A stretch of 64,000 bases of DNA from NCBI RefSeq assembly GCF_036785885.1, contig NC_092322.1, positions 13,538,466 to 13,602,465 of the forward strand. Direction: 5' to 3'. Below, in pieces: positions 12,138 through 24,171 of this stretch (within the stretch, counting starts at the first letter, position 1; every line of letters begins with the position of its first letter). The position numbers and the translations under genes are program-made. Below the pieces are notes generated by a model. That model was given only the letters and a program-made list of their open reading frames with translations, was not told the DNA's origin and did no database searches. The stretch is from Coffea arabica (Eukaryota > Streptophyta > Magnoliopsida > Gentianales > Rubiaceae).

Positions 12138-13907
12138 TTGCAATAAACAATTTCTTCCTTATTTTTCCCTTCAAAAAACCATTAAACGGTTAAACTTTAT
12201 TTTATTTTATCTGAAATACTCAATATTAGAGGTATTAATCACAATTCAATTATATTGACCCGTTGAAACCCGCTTACTAATAAGTGGACTTGAGTCCGTA
12301 ATGAATTTTAAATGGGTCTAAATGAATATACAATTAATAGCATTTAATTGATGGGTAGTAGGTTGATTTGGTTCATCAATTTAAAAATAAATATGCATTT
12401 AAATTTAATTTTTAGTGGATGTTAAGTGGACAAATTTGAATTTTTTACCAATCTAATATTAAAAAAATGTCGTTATTTCTGGTTAAACAACTTGCAAAAA
12501 ATAAGAAAAAATAAATAAAATTTCAAGTGAGTTATAAATGGGTAATTGAATATATATCTATATCCATTGCTTAAATAGATATAAATGGGCTAACTCATTT
12601 TGATCCATTTATTAAATAAATATAAATAAATTGATCCAATTATATTTATTACTCAATTATAACCCGTCCAAACCCTTTATAATTATTCATTTTGGCACGT
12701 CTGCTTAAAATTGTCAAAGTTCAATGGAACTATAACATTTGAGTCATTGAGGCGGCTCCCTCAACCGGGGGTTGGTTATTGGATGTATGGACCACGGATG
12801 ATTTACATCCATTAGAAACCTTATCGAGTTATCCACTTGTAGGACTTTGAAAACACCAACTTGCAATGTAACATCTTCTAACATCCATCCAGTGGTGATT
12901 GCATTACATTCAAACTTTGAACCATCAATGTGACATCTTCTAAAAATTTTTCGCATAGTAACTTGGGTTCTTCACAAAATCGGCCGGTTGATCTGTTGAA
13001 TCACCGGTTCGTTGAAAAGTCAACGATTTTGCTGTTCAAACGATCTAATTAGCAATCTGGTCTGATTCTATGGCCGGTTCATCAAGTTGACCAATTGAAT
13101 CGTCGGATCGGACCGGATTTAATAACTATGGTATAGATGCATGTCAGATATATAAAAAGAAAATTTTGAATTTGAATACAAGGGCTAATTCATAAAAAGT
13201 TTAAAATTAACTAATTATAACTTTTTTCAAGCTATGGCTGATGGTGATCCAACCATCATCATTAGAAAATTTTGTTAGTGGCATCCATATGGCTAGTGAG
13301 CTATAAGAAGTTTCAAATCACAAGTTGACAAAAACTTAGCAACACAATCCTAGGTCTATGTTGCCACTTAATTGTTGTCTAGATCTTTTGTAATTTATCA
13401 ACGAGTTACTTTCTCATTCTTATTCACCGGACGACCAACTATATTTAGGTTTACTCATTTAGCGCCTGCTTTAATCGGCCGTCGGATAGGGTTCCGTCAT
13501 GTCTAGAAGAGCCAAGATAGATAAACAATTCTATTTTCTGGCCTAAGTCCTTGGTGCAGATCTCCATTTGGTGGTTCCCGTTTATTTCTTGGAGGAATTT
13601 CTTCTTTGTCTTTCACTTCTCCTTGCCGGCCATTTGGCAACCTTATCTTCTTCCTTCCAGTAGACCAAGAGAACAATGAGGTATTTTTGGGCTTTAATAT
13701 AGTTCTGATTTGTGTATTTTTTTACAACATTTGGTGTTTCCCTAAATAATTAAGTTACTATTCTTATATATTAAAATGTTATATGTGAATAAAACTTACC
13801 TGTATGACAAAGTTACACAAAATCATTTAAGAAAGATATCAATTCAACATAAAAAGTCAACTAAATTCTTACTAAACTTGTCACATTCCAAATTTTGAAT
13901 TAGCTGT
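12138..13907. other. Intergenic DNA with decayed repeats
   Basis: No gene is supported. About 12250-12690 is AT-rich sequence with repeated 'aatgggt' and 'aaccc' motifs, and about 12970-13130 contains CGGTTC/CCGGTT-rich sequence of the kind seen in plant MITEs. Neither has clear ends. The 13440-13690 stretch is less AT-rich and ends in 'caatgaggtattt', which could be an exon-donor, but no homology is seen. Confidence 0.4.
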
Positions 13908-14152
13908 TTTTGGAGATGTTTTTGAAAAATTTTGTTGTAGCAGAATTTTTAGATTATATTTTGGGATATTTTCAGAAAATATTTTGGGATATTTAAGAGT
14001 AGATGAGTCTCTAGAATATATTTTGAGATATTTTTTAAAATTTTTAAAAAATTTAAACTAATTTTTAGATTACCTTTTAGAGTACTTTTTAAAATTTTTT
14101 ATTATTTTTGAAAACTAGTTTTTGAAAAACACTCCCATCCAAACAGAGCAAT
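13908..14152. mobile_element. MITE-like element
   Basis: The left edge reads AGCTGTTTTTGGAGATG. The right edge, inverted, reads GCTCTGTTTGGATGGG followed by GTGTTTTTCAAAAA. The interior is AT-rich with repeated 'ttttgggatat'. Target duplication is not clear, so superfamily is left open. Confidence 0.55.
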
Positions 14153-14610
14153 AATTTTCCACGACTAAATTTGAAGCATTAATTGGGTACTCCCCATTTA
14201 AATTCTTCATAGTGGCCATCCGGGATTACAGTCACCTTCCTTCTAGCAGATCAAGAAAATGTGCTTCTATTTCTAAAAGAAGAAAATTGTCTAGTACACG
14301 ATTTCATTTGAACCGTTTAAAGGTTAAGAATCAGATTAAAAAAAACAAAGCAGCATTGTAATCATTTTCTAAAAGTAGAAATGCATATGGAATTTCCTGA
14401 GTAATTAGATGCAAAGTTTTATGAGTGTACATTTTTTAAAAGTATTTGTTATACTTGGTTTAGAAAAAAATGAATTGTGCACGTGAACTTTATCTGTCAA
14501 TGTTATGCTTGTTTTCGTATAAATAAAATGCAAAATTAGTAACGAATACAGCACTAAAATTTCTTTGAAAAAAAAATTATATTCAAGTAAGTTATTCACC
14601 AAAACCAGTT

Positions 14611-15426
14611 ATGACCAAGGCCATCTTGGGCCAGATGAAGAACCTATCGAAAAGTATTTGCATATTGATGGATACTTTCCAGGAGCTTGAAGATGATGTC
14701 CTTGACTATATGTCAAAGCTTTGCCCAGTCAAGCCTATAGGGCCATTGTTCATCAATCCCAAAGTCTCAAGCTCAAATATAAGTGTTGATATTTTGAAGG
14801 CTGATGACTGCATGGGGTGGCTCGACTCAAAGCCACCGTCTTCTGTCGCGTACATCTCTTTTGGAAGCGTCGTTTTCTTGAAGCAAGAACAAGTCACGGA
14901 GATTGCATATGGATTGCTGAATTCTGGGGTCTCATTCATGTGGGTGATGAAGCCGCCCGAGAAACTATACTCCAGCAAGCCACATGTTTTACCAGATGGT
15001 TTCTGGGAAAAGGTTGGTGATAAAGGGAAGGTAGTGCAATGGAGTCCACAGCAACAAGTGTTGGCACATCCTTCCATTTCCTGCTTTTTGACTCATTGTG
15101 GATGGAACTCGACTCTGGAGGCACTTGCTTGTGGAGTGCCGGTTTTAGCTTTTCCCCACTGGGGTGATCAAGTTACCAATGCCAAGTACTTGGTGGATGA
15201 ATTTAGAGTTGGGATAAGGATGTGTAGAGGAGTGGCGGAGGACAAAATTATTCCAAAGGAAGACGTGGAAAAATGTTTGGTCGGTCCGAAGGCAGCAGAG
15301 ATTAAAGAGAGTGCGTTGAAGTGGAAGAAGAAGGCTGAGGAAGCCGTGGCACTAGCCGGTTCCTCTAACCAAAATATGCAAGACATTCTCAATCAAATCA
15401 CCTTGAGATCCAAGGTCAAGCTGTAA
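14611..15426 (+). pseudogene. UGT84-type UDP-glucosyltransferase, C-terminal half only
   Basis: UGT84 enzymes transfer glucose from UDP-glucose to carboxyl groups of phenolic acids in the cytosol. This 271-residue frame keeps the C-terminal UDP-sugar-binding domain. Family sequence starts abruptly at [13 protein letters not shown], followed by [10 protein letters not shown] and the PSPG box from WSPQQQ (Trp144) through THCGWNST to HWGDQ (Gln187), then AKYLVDEF and the C-terminal helix. The usual length is about 480-490 residues. The N-terminal acceptor domain with the catalytic His is absent, and sequence upstream of 14611 is unrelated AT-rich DNA. A few residues also seem missing near [11 protein letters not shown] 5'-truncated, probably non-functional copy is most likely. 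The open frame is intact, so recent truncation or exon shuffling is possible. Confidence 0.85.
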
Positions 15427-15667
15427 AATACGTTCTCGTGCCACTGATGACACATGACCAAGTATGGTAGCATGAAACTATCAAATGTTAACTAAGGGTT
15501 GGTGGATTTTGAAAGATGCCTAAATGTAGCAATTATGGACAAACTTATTTATAGGTCTATAAGTGGAGTCATGAACTTAGTTCACCTAACTATTTTATGG
15601 ACTTTAGAAATGTTAAATGTAAGAAAAATTTTATTTGAGTTAGTGACCAAGTACTTAGTCTTTGACT

Positions 15668-15855
15668 CTTCTGTTTTTTTTAAGAGAATTGAAACTCAAC
15701 ATCTCTTACTTGTAACTTCTCTTAAGTTACAACCAACCCAATCCTCCTCCTACTTAGTCTCTGACTTTTTTTTTCTAATGTAAGTGGAAGGATTCGAATC
15801 CGAAACTTCTTGCTTACACTCCCGTTTCTCGTATCACCCAACTCATCCCTCCCCC
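15668..15855 (-). mobile_element. Two short SINEs in tandem with three copies of the target site
   Basis: The target sequence TACTTAGTCTYTGACT occurs at 15652, 15751 and 15856. Between the first two lies a unit of about 83 bp (15668-15750) and between the last two one of about 88 bp (15768-15855). Both are oriented minus, with T runs at their left ends (A tails) and B-box-like motifs (GAGTTTCAATTC and GGATTCGAATCC). Their heads (GGAGGATTGGGTTGG and GGAGGGATGAGTTGGG) are related, so this is a duplicated SINE plus target site, or two insertions in the same place. Confidence 0.75.
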
Positions 15856-15872
15856 TACTTAGTCTTTGACTT

Positions 15873-16290
15873 GATAACACTAATTGAACAAATAATTTTC
15901 CAACAATCTTATGTTGATAATATACTTCACAATCTTATTCAGAGCATTTTCGTTGATCAATGATCACTATTAAACTTGGTAAGTAATTGATCCGGATTGA
16001 CATAATTTTTCGTTAAATGTGCTACAAACACAAACCATGTATTGATTAGAAATTACACGAACTTATTTGATACTATATAGATGATAGCTTACTCTCCTCT
16101 CTATTTTAACCCTCCAAAAAGGAAAAACAAAAAGAGGAGAATGAAAATCATACATTGTCTAACAGAAAATGTTCACGGACTATAGCAATTATATATACAT
16201 ATATAGTTAAGGAAAACATCAAAAGATAGACATATTGATTTGGATTACAACCAAAAAAGCATCAATAGCACATTTCTTGTCGTTAATAAA
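15873..16290. other. Intergenic DNA
   Basis: Nothing recognisable. The right end is probably the 3' UTR of the minus-strand citrate-binding-like gene that ends at 16291. Confidence 0.4.
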
Positions 16291-17840
16291 TTAATCTTTT
16301 TTAAGAATTTTGATTCCTTTCCAACGTGACTCCATGCGATGAGAAGCATCATCTTGTGTATAAACTCCACACTTGAAGAAATGGTCACTTCCACCTCTCC
16401 CATCAGTTTCAAACATTTGCACTCCATCAATGAAAACTGTGACTTTGCTAGCTTCCACATCATGAATTACATTGAGTCTGAACCACCTGTTGTCGATGTT
16501 AGGGACTATGACAGGATTTTTATAGTATGAGAGGTTTCCATTGTAAACTCTAAGCATTAGAGTCGTAGCATGAAGCTGTGCTCCAAAGACTTGCATGATG
16601 CACACACCAGATGTTCCAGATGGCACATATCCATAACCTTCAAATTGCCAAACCCCCGAAGAATAATCGTAACCCTGAGAGCAAATTAGTGAGAAAAAGA
16701 TAATCACCATGTTTCTTTTAATCTGTAGAAGGCCCACAAAAAAGAAAGGGCGAAAAACAAGATGTTAGAGATACATGCTACTTTTATTTCTTTAAGCTGT
16801 TATTTGGGCTTTAGGAGGCTCAGGTTATACCAAATATATACATGGTTTGGAAAAACACAGCAGAAGATTGTGTATTTAATAAAACAAAAAGTGATTGTCT
16901 TGTCTTCGAAAGCTCATCGGTCTTAGGATGTTTTCCTCCCTTCTTTCCTTTAGATTCGGATTTTTGCTTTAGATTCCGCTTCTTGTCTTCAATTTTTTTT
17001 TCTTTTCAATAATTGATAAGTTGTGTAAGTCTCTTGACGAGGAGCTGTTTATTGTTTGATTATTTCATCTGATTATATATTTTGATTTTTAATGATCAAT
17101 TTTTGTTTTTTGGGTTGATGTTCTCGTCTAGTACTTTTGCGTCTAGGTTTTATATTTTTCTAATAGCAAAGAATTTAATACCAAAGACTAGTTTTGATTA
17201 ATTTTAATTATTCTCTATTTCAACAAAATCTACTGCAATCGAGAACAAGCTGAAAACCCTTCACTACTTTGCAGTGATCTCTTTGTAATTAATTAACTTG
17301 ATGAATGATTTCAAACCTTGTGCCTCGAAGCCTATTAGCTAGTGAAATGATCACGCTGTGTGCTTCAAAATTCAAAAGGTGCAAAACTTTTTCGTGTTAG
17401 AGAAGGTCCAAATTCAGAATTTACCCTTAAATTTTCATATAAGCACCATACGTAATTGCTTTTACAAAACATATGCAGCCTTGCTACTTTTTTTTTTGTT
17501 CCATATAAAACTTGACCAATATGGCAATCATAAATTTAGCTGCAATATGTAAACTTACCTCTATACGAAGTTCAGTACGAGGTCTGGTATTGCTCGCAGG
17601 AAAATGAGGTTTATCGGTATCGAAAACCCACATTTTATGAACTCCATCAACGTACGAATATCGCTGATCTACTGGCACGTTATAAGGTCTTTGAATTTCA
17701 AAGTTTGATTGATTTAGTGGAAGAGAAACGAAGCCATCAGTTGGATCAACAACCTTCAAAGCTTCTGTTTTGTGATATATTGTTACATTGATGAAAAGGG
17801 TGAGCAAGAAAGTGGTTAAAAGCTGAGGAGAAGAGGCCAT
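16291..17840 (-). CDS. Citrate-binding-protein-like gene 1 (alginate-lyase-2 fold), subfamily A
   Basis: Two exons: 17559-17840 (94 codons, donor GAG|GTAAGT) and 16291-16674 (acceptor CTCAG), phase 0, 221 residues. The family includes the Hevea latex citrate-binding protein and has an alginate-lyase-2 (PL7-like) beta fold. An N-terminal hydrophobic signal peptide (about 1-27) predicts entry into the secretory pathway. Family marks: DPTDGF, the N-glycosylation sequon NQS (about 43), RPRTELR (about 87-92, matching the PL7 R-T/S-E-L-R motif), MQVFG (Gln122-Phe124) and FFKCGVYTQ (Tyr199). Phe124 stands where PL7 lyases have catalytic His, so binding rather than lyase activity is likely. A TATAAATC at about 17902 fits a start about 30 nt upstream of the ATG. 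It is the only complete subfamily A member (LPLNQSNFxIQRPY). Confidence 0.88.
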
Positions 17841-19139
17841 TGAGTTTGTTTTAGATGAAATGTCGATGGAAGAGAAAAGCTAATCAGGGCCTGAGATTTA
17901 TAGGCAGCCTACAATTGAAGATGCAGATTAATTAAAAGATGCCATTGCATTCATTGGTCTATTAGATATTCTCATGGGGTGAAATCCAGAGGCAATTAAC
18001 CTTTCTTTTTACTGAAGAATTCTTTACGTTCAGTTGATGTTTCAGTTGTGGTATGTGACAAAATTTCAGTCAGAGGATTTACAAAGTATTTGGAGAGAAA
18101 CCAAATTGTTGGAGAACAGAATCAAACTTACAATGTTTCCTTTGAGGTGTACATTATATTAAGGTTTTAGTGTTACTGCTTTCTATCAAATAAGATACTA
18201 AGGCTCTAGTTAGATTCTTGTGTTGGTGTCTTTTTTTAAAAAAAAAAAAAAAAGAAATTGCTATATTGAGGGGCAGAGCTACATTAACAATTTTGCAGAG
18301 TTTATAGAATAATCATAAAAAATTTACAGAGTTTTTAGATTTTTGTCACGATTGCTCCCCTCAATTCTAAGAAATATCCTTCTGATCCCTTGAAATTCCC
18401 CACCTATATTTTGAAAAATCCTATTCCCCAAATAACCAATAACTTTAGATATCTCTCCTTTCGGTACAATTGTTTCAAAGCTAATTAAAGAAAAAAAATT
18501 AATACTACTTGAATAAGTAACAAATTTATAAAAATGTAAAAATGACTTAAAAATAAATACATAATTTCAAATCAAAATATCTCATTGCACAGTAATTTTA
18601 TCATTTTTAATGTACAACATTGTCTTCACTGACCAAAGGTTCTGACTCCATCATTGACTATAAAACTTTTTTTGCATAAAAGTATATTAAAAAAAGGATT
18701 AATTTTTTTTATATTGACAGCGTATACACATTCACTTTTAGATGCATGACACATAATTCAAATTTAAATTTGAAATTCAAATTTTGCATATGTATCGTAT
18801 ATCTAACCGTGATAGTGTATACATCGTCAATATATATATATATATATAAGATTTACTCTAAAAAAAAAACGGAGTAGGAGTACCATTTTGAAAGTGTTTT
18901 ATAATAAGAGCGGAACCAAATAGTGAAGATCTGCTCGTGTATACAGTGAAGACATGCGAGACAATGATCCCCTATTAACCAGAGAATCAGGAAAATATAG
19001 TAGTTAAAATTATACTAAAAAAGATATTGAGCAAATTAGACAATTGTGGCATATAAAACGAGATTGTTTGTTAAGGAATTCAAATTAAAGTATGTTACTC
19101 AACTAGGGTAATTTTTTTTTGGACCTCAAAATCCAAATC
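17841..19139. other. Intergenic DNA between citrate-binding-like genes 1 and 2
   Basis: There is no gene. The promoter of gene 1 lies in about 17841-17905. A MITE is at 18696-18857, a poly-A tract at about 18238-18254 and a TA run at about 18830-18848. Confidence 0.5.
18696..18857. mobile_element. Small MITE, copy 2
   Basis: It starts GGATTAATTT and carries 'gacagcgtatacac', 'caaattttgcata' and 'gtgtatacat', matching the order of motifs in 1905-2062. The right half is eroded by a TA microsatellite. Confidence 0.65.
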
Positions 19140-19262
19140 ACAAAAAAAAAATAAAATTAAAATTAACAGCTCTACGTCCTTCCTACCCTCAATTGTTAGG
19201 CACAAGATTTGAACTCTGCATCTGACAGTGAAGATAACTGCCGAGCATATTCACCATAGAAT
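19140..19262 (-). mobile_element. SINE-like remnant
   Basis: On the minus strand a B-box-like GAGTTCAAATCTTG (about 19206-19219) follows the sequence CACTGTCAGATGC, and an A-rich tail lies at the far end (T/A run near 19142). A related sequence on the same strand is at about 41040-41145 (TACTGTCAAGTTCAGATTTC). No target duplication was seen, so this is an old or partial copy. Confidence 0.45.
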
Positions 19263-19748
19263 ACTGCAAACTAAATGTTAAGGGGTTTCTTTTCTGTCTT
19301 GAAATTGAAGTATTTATTGGAAAAAGAGAAAGTTGTCTTGTTAGAAGATATTCTTGCCTTTACAAAAGAATTTACAGAATGAAAAATGCTTGACTTTAAG
19401 ACTCAAATAATGCATGCAACTTCCATTCCAATTTGTCTGGGGGATAGCGCACTCAAGAAGTAGAAAAAAGAGTAGCACGCTACAAATAATACGGCAACAA
19501 CTATTAGGGTGGTGCATACCCCTCAATCCACGCACAATCAAGAAACTGCGTGTCTTGAAAGTTGAAAGCAACCCATTCAAGACACCCCAATTGGTCAACT
19601 GAACAAAAAAGGAAGTATATTAGCAGTTGGTTTTATTAAGAAACTTAGATGGATCGAGACAAACAGGACGAATTGGTAAACAACGTTGTTGTTGTTCATC
19701 AAATCAGGGGATACGGGGGAAAAAACGACATAATTACAGCATTCTTTA

Positions 19749-20845
19749 AACACTTGCATTATGCACACACCAGAAGTTCCATTTGGAACAAATCCGTACC
19801 CTTCGAATTGCCAAATTCCCGAAGAGTAATCATAACCCTGACATGAAAATTAGCCAAAATTTCTAGCTTAAATGTGTTCTGTAACAATAGAAGAAAGTGT
19901 AAACTTAAAATTTCTATAACTGTGGAACATGTTGAGACTATTTAAAGTTTATCAGATTTTCAATTAGTCAAAACTAAGAAGTGTATTCATCTTTATGATG
20001 TACTCTATAAAAATGTCTTAATAAACAGGTCAGAGTCTATGTCTAATCCCTCAACACATCAATGTGGTTTTTTCTTTTTTTCTTTTTTTAGAAAAAAATA
20101 GGGATAAAGTTAAATGTTCCATACATGTGCTAAATTGAACTAAATTCTCAATTATATGATATATATGATGCCCTTAATTATTAATGGACAAAAAAAGGAA
20201 CCTCTAATTTCGTATATATCTCACTTTGTCACTTATTTCACTAAATTTTCTAAACATTATTGCACGTATAAAAAATTTGAACATACGAGAAAAAATATTA
20301 AAGAAAAAGGGACCATTGTTGGCAGAAATAATTATCAATTTCATTTTTATATCTTCTTTTTTCAAAAGCAGACTTTTCTCTTTTATTCATCAAAAAAAAA
20401 AAAAAACGTACATCATAAATAAATTCTAAATACGAAGACTCTAAATACATCACTATACTCTATACAACCCAAAAAAAAGACAAAAAACAGAAGAATTGTG
20501 ATGAAAAATTCTGATTCTGTTTCATATCTTGTCAAGGGTATATATATACATATGATGGAATTTGTATATACACATAAATAAATTTGTAGATACTGCAGAA
20601 TATATACTTACAAGTATACGGATTTCTGTACGAGGTTTAGTGTGACTTTCAGGAGAATGAGGTTTATCAGTCTTGAAAACCCACAATTTATGCACTCCAT
20701 CAATGAAGGAATAACGTTGATCTTCGGGCATGTCATAAGGCCTTTGGATTTGGAAATTTGATTTCTTTAGAGGAAGTGAGCTGAAGCCTACAGTGGGATC
20801 AACAGCCTCCGAAGTACCAAAAATCTTGATGGAAGAAGCTGCCAT
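19749..20845 (-). pseudogene. Citrate-binding-protein-like gene 2, subfamily A, exon 2 truncated
   Basis: Exon 1 (20612-20845, 78 codons) is open and ends in a good donor (CTT|GTAAGT). It has the subfamily A signature LPLKKSNFQIQRPYD and KPRTEIRI, but lacks a normal signal peptide (MAASSIKIFGTSEA before VDPTVGF), and the N-glycosylation sequon is lost (KKS). Exon 2 starts correctly at 19837 (GYDYSSGIWQFEGYGFVPNG) but homology ends after about 30 codons, near 19749. The remaining ~100 codons, including the FKCGVY motif, are not found downstream. A TATATATA lies at about 20930. It is best read as a decayed gene. The truncated product could not form the complete beta fold. Confidence 0.85.
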
Positions 20846-21195
20846 TACTGCTTACTAATTAAGTTAACTAGAAGATTAAATATGCCTTAATGCAGTGACG
20901 ATGGAAGAATAGGAGTTTCACGGTTCTATATATATAGTTAAAGGTGCTGGCTGAAATATTCATTTTGAAGCTTTGTTGTCATCAGAGAATTCCTTTGTGT
21001 CCCAATCGCTATTATCTCTTCACAGGAAATTACATCCAAGAGTTAACTATCCAGGTAAATAATTCATTTGTACGAAAATCCATGCAAGTTGAATATCCAC
21101 CATCACAAGTAAGTTTGGACATTGGATTCTTTCAACATCTTTTTTCCTTTTCTTCATGGGTTTTTTTTTTTGGTTGTTGGTTTTTTTCTTTTTTT

Positions 21196-21226
<31 letters not shown>

Positions 21227-22232
21227 TGTGGGTGTGGGGGAGGTAGATTCTTTTAATTGAACCCGAACAAATTCATGAAAGATATTCCCCAGCCCTCTGA
21301 TCTTTTCTCACATAAATAGTAACCTGCCCTTTTCCTAGAAGCCAGCAAATGAAAAGGAACCTAGCAATAGAAGATTGAGACCAGTATACGAATCCACAAG
21401 TGGAGAATTAGAATTAAAAACTTTAACAGCTGTCTAAAAAGAAAAGATACCACATGGTGAAGGTATGTACCCATCTCATCTGGTCCTTCGTGACTGAATT
21501 TCATGGGTGGAACAACGAAGGGTCGCTGAGGTGACACTGAACCAAGTTCTAAAAATTTAGGTGTTTCTTCCTTGAAATTGAAAATTTTCTGAAAAATATT
21601 TTATAGATTTCAATTTTTGACCTTGCAAAAACATGAACAAATTTTTTGTAATAAAACTAAAAATTTCCCCCTCAAAGTAATTTTTCTAGTTCCATCAATA
21701 TATGCTGAATTTGTCATGGTAGAATAAGGAATATAGTGAAAGAAATATTTGCAATTGAAGCATATGCCTTCTAAAATACCATAGCCAAAGTTAGTCTTAT
21801 CCCAACTTAGCTTGGTCAGATGCATTTAAGTGTAGCTTTGCCTTCCAATAATCCCCAGGACAGACAATTTTTTTTTTTTTTTTTTTAAAAAGAAGGCATT
21901 TCGTTTTTGTTAATCAGATTAGTTAACCATATAACAAATTAATCGAAACAAATAAAAGGGGCTAGCATGCCTTAATTATAAATTTGAGGAGGAAAATAGA
22001 CAATGAAACCGAACCTAAGGGGACAAACTGAAAATTAACATACTCAGATTTGGCTGGGAAGGACCATTGGAAACCAAATTTGTTAGTTGAGGAACGTAAT
22101 AAACACTTTCAAAAGTTGAGGGACCAAATAAAATCTCGGGCAAAAATTGAGGGATCTTTGAAATCGTTTACACAATCACTTTACCTAACCAAAAATAGGT
22201 TTTGCTCCAATACGTTCTGGTATTTTTCACTA
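20846..22232. other. Intergenic DNA with extreme poly-G tract
   Basis: No gene is recognised. It contains a T-rich stretch followed by 29 consecutive G's (21198-21226) and a poly-T/A junction at about 21870-21890. Confidence 0.5.
21198..21226. repeat. Poly-G run of 29 bases
   Basis: An uninterrupted run of G follows a T-rich tract and precedes 'tgtgggtgtgggggagg'. Such a run can form G-quadruplex structures. It may also be a sequencing or assembly artefact, since G is the no-signal call in two-colour short-read chemistry. Confidence 0.95.
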
Positions 22233-22371
22233 ATCAAACTTCACCAGCACTAACTAATGCCTTTTCCATTACTTCAATACAAAAGAAGTAAAGACAAGTG
22301 AAGTAGTTTGGCAAAGGCGAACTAAATCCAAGGCGAACTAAATCCAAGGCGAATATTACAAGGAAAATCAA

Positions 22372-24171
22372 TCACATTTGTTTAAGAACTTTGATTCCCT
22401 TCCAACGTGACTCCATATAGTAAGAGTCACCAACCTGTGAATACACTCCACACTTGAAATAATGTGAGTTTCCACCTCTACCAGCTGCTTCAAATGTGAA
22501 AACCCCATCAATGTAAACCTTCAATTTGCTAGCAGCCACCTCATGGATTACATTAACTCTGAACCACCTATCATATATGCTGTGTACAAGTACGTTTGCT
22601 TGTTCAAAGTATGTAAGGGATCCATTGTAAACCCTAAGCATTAAAGTTGTGTTATGAGGTAGGCTTGCTCCAAAGACTTGCACGATGCACACACCAGAAG
22701 TTCCATTTGGAACAAATCCATATCCTTCGAATTGCCAGACTCCCGAGGAGTAAATATAGCCCTAAGACGTAAGAATGAAGTAATTAGTGAGCTCAAAATT
22801 AATTTGTCATCTCAATTAGAGTAATAGTTAATAGGAGAAATGGTAAAGAAACAATACTCCTGTTTAATTCGTCTTTTAGTACTTGGTAGTGGCGAGCCTT
22901 ATTACAATGATTGTGTTTTTTGTTTTTCTCATCTTCAATAGGATTGTTTATTGAACGAATTGCACCCAAAAGCTAGTACTTCCAGGCGGACTCACATTTT
23001 TATATTGAATAGATCTGCAATAAATTCCATGTTATGTGATAAACAATAAAAGAGACCCTGGAAGTTTACAAGTTTTCCCTTCTTGCCTTCAAACAAAAAT
23101 TAAATAAAAGAGACCCGGCAAGGAATTTTACAAGTACAAAAAAGGATATAAAATAACTATAAGTGAAATCTATAGCCTTGTTTTCAGTTGCTCTAGATTT
23201 TGCAAAATTCGATTATGGAAAGTGATTGTAGAGAATAATTAGAATTAGTAAAAACTACTCTTAGGTGGATTATGGATTTTAACTTTTTGGCTATTAAAAA
23301 ATTTATAATCGAAATACGAAAACAAACAAGAACACCCAAAAACTGATCATCCAAAATCAGAATGTAAGCTAAAATGATCAACGTAGAACAAGCTAGTGAT
23401 ACCTGGATTATGAAAGAGAGCCACTCATGAAGATTTTAAATGAAAAAAAAAAATTTCTCCTTTTTGTTCTGTTTTAAGATTTTTTGTATTGAAAAAGAAA
23501 AATGTACCTGAAAATAGGGAAACAGAAGAAAAATATAAAAGAAGAAAAAAACAGAATAATTTTTCCAAACTATCAGAGGTAGTCCTTTATCACCTGGAGT
23601 TCTTGCTTCCCCAGGAATAACAGTAGAAGATTATAATTACCCTATGCAGTACAACAGAAGAAAATATATAATATCGGCTTTAAAAAAAAAAGACGAAGAG
23701 ATAATTCTTTAATCAAGAAGAAATTTAAGATGCAAAAGGAACATCTGTGGACTTTCATAAGAATCATTACCACATTAAAGCACAAAAAATAAAACATGTA
23801 AAGCACTAAAGCATAAAAACCTAAAGTAGTCAGTAAGAAATTAAATAGAAAAAAAAAAAACAAGAAAACGAGGGATTTACCTGGATCATAATTTCCGTTC
23901 GTGGCATCGTGGGACTATTCCGAGACAAAGGGTTATCTGTGGAGTAAACCCAAAGTTTATGCACTCCATCTACGAAGCTGTATCTTTGGTCTACAGGGAG
24001 GTTATACGGTTTCTGAATGTGATAAAAGGATGTATTAAATGGGAGTTCAACAAAGCCATCAGTTGGATCAGTTGCGTATACTATGGCAAGTTGAGAAGTA
24101 TACAAAAGAAAAAAGGCTGAGAAGAAAAGGAAAATTACACGGCAAGTAGCCATCCCTATGTATTGCTTCAT
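22372..24171 (-). CDS. Citrate-binding-protein-like gene 3, subfamily B
   Basis: Exon 1 spans 23881-24171 (MKQYIG start) or 23881-24153 (MATCRV start), with donor CAG|GTAAAT. Exon 2 is 22372-22761 with acceptor CTTAG. Phase 0 gives 226 or 220 residues. The second Met begins a cleaner signal peptide, but MKQ is conserved in gene 4. Visible marks: signal peptide, DPTDGFVELPF, N-glycosylation sequon NTS, PRTEIMIQ, VQVFG (Phe in place of PL7 catalytic His), GRGG, YFKCGVYSQ and the ending MESRWKGIKVLKQM. Exon 2 opens GYIYSSG instead of GY(D/N)YSSG, a substitution unique in the cluster. A two-residue difference (FEQAN against Y-RAN) separates it from gene 4, its closest relative by tandem duplication. 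The intron is about 1.1 kb. The protein is predicted to be secretory and glycosylated, with an unknown ligand. Confidence 0.87.

Noticed and set aside
12744-12956. Minus-strand 70-residue frame
   Set aside because: No family match and internal DNA repeats ('gacatcttcta' / 'aacatcttcta') suggest decayed repeat sequence.
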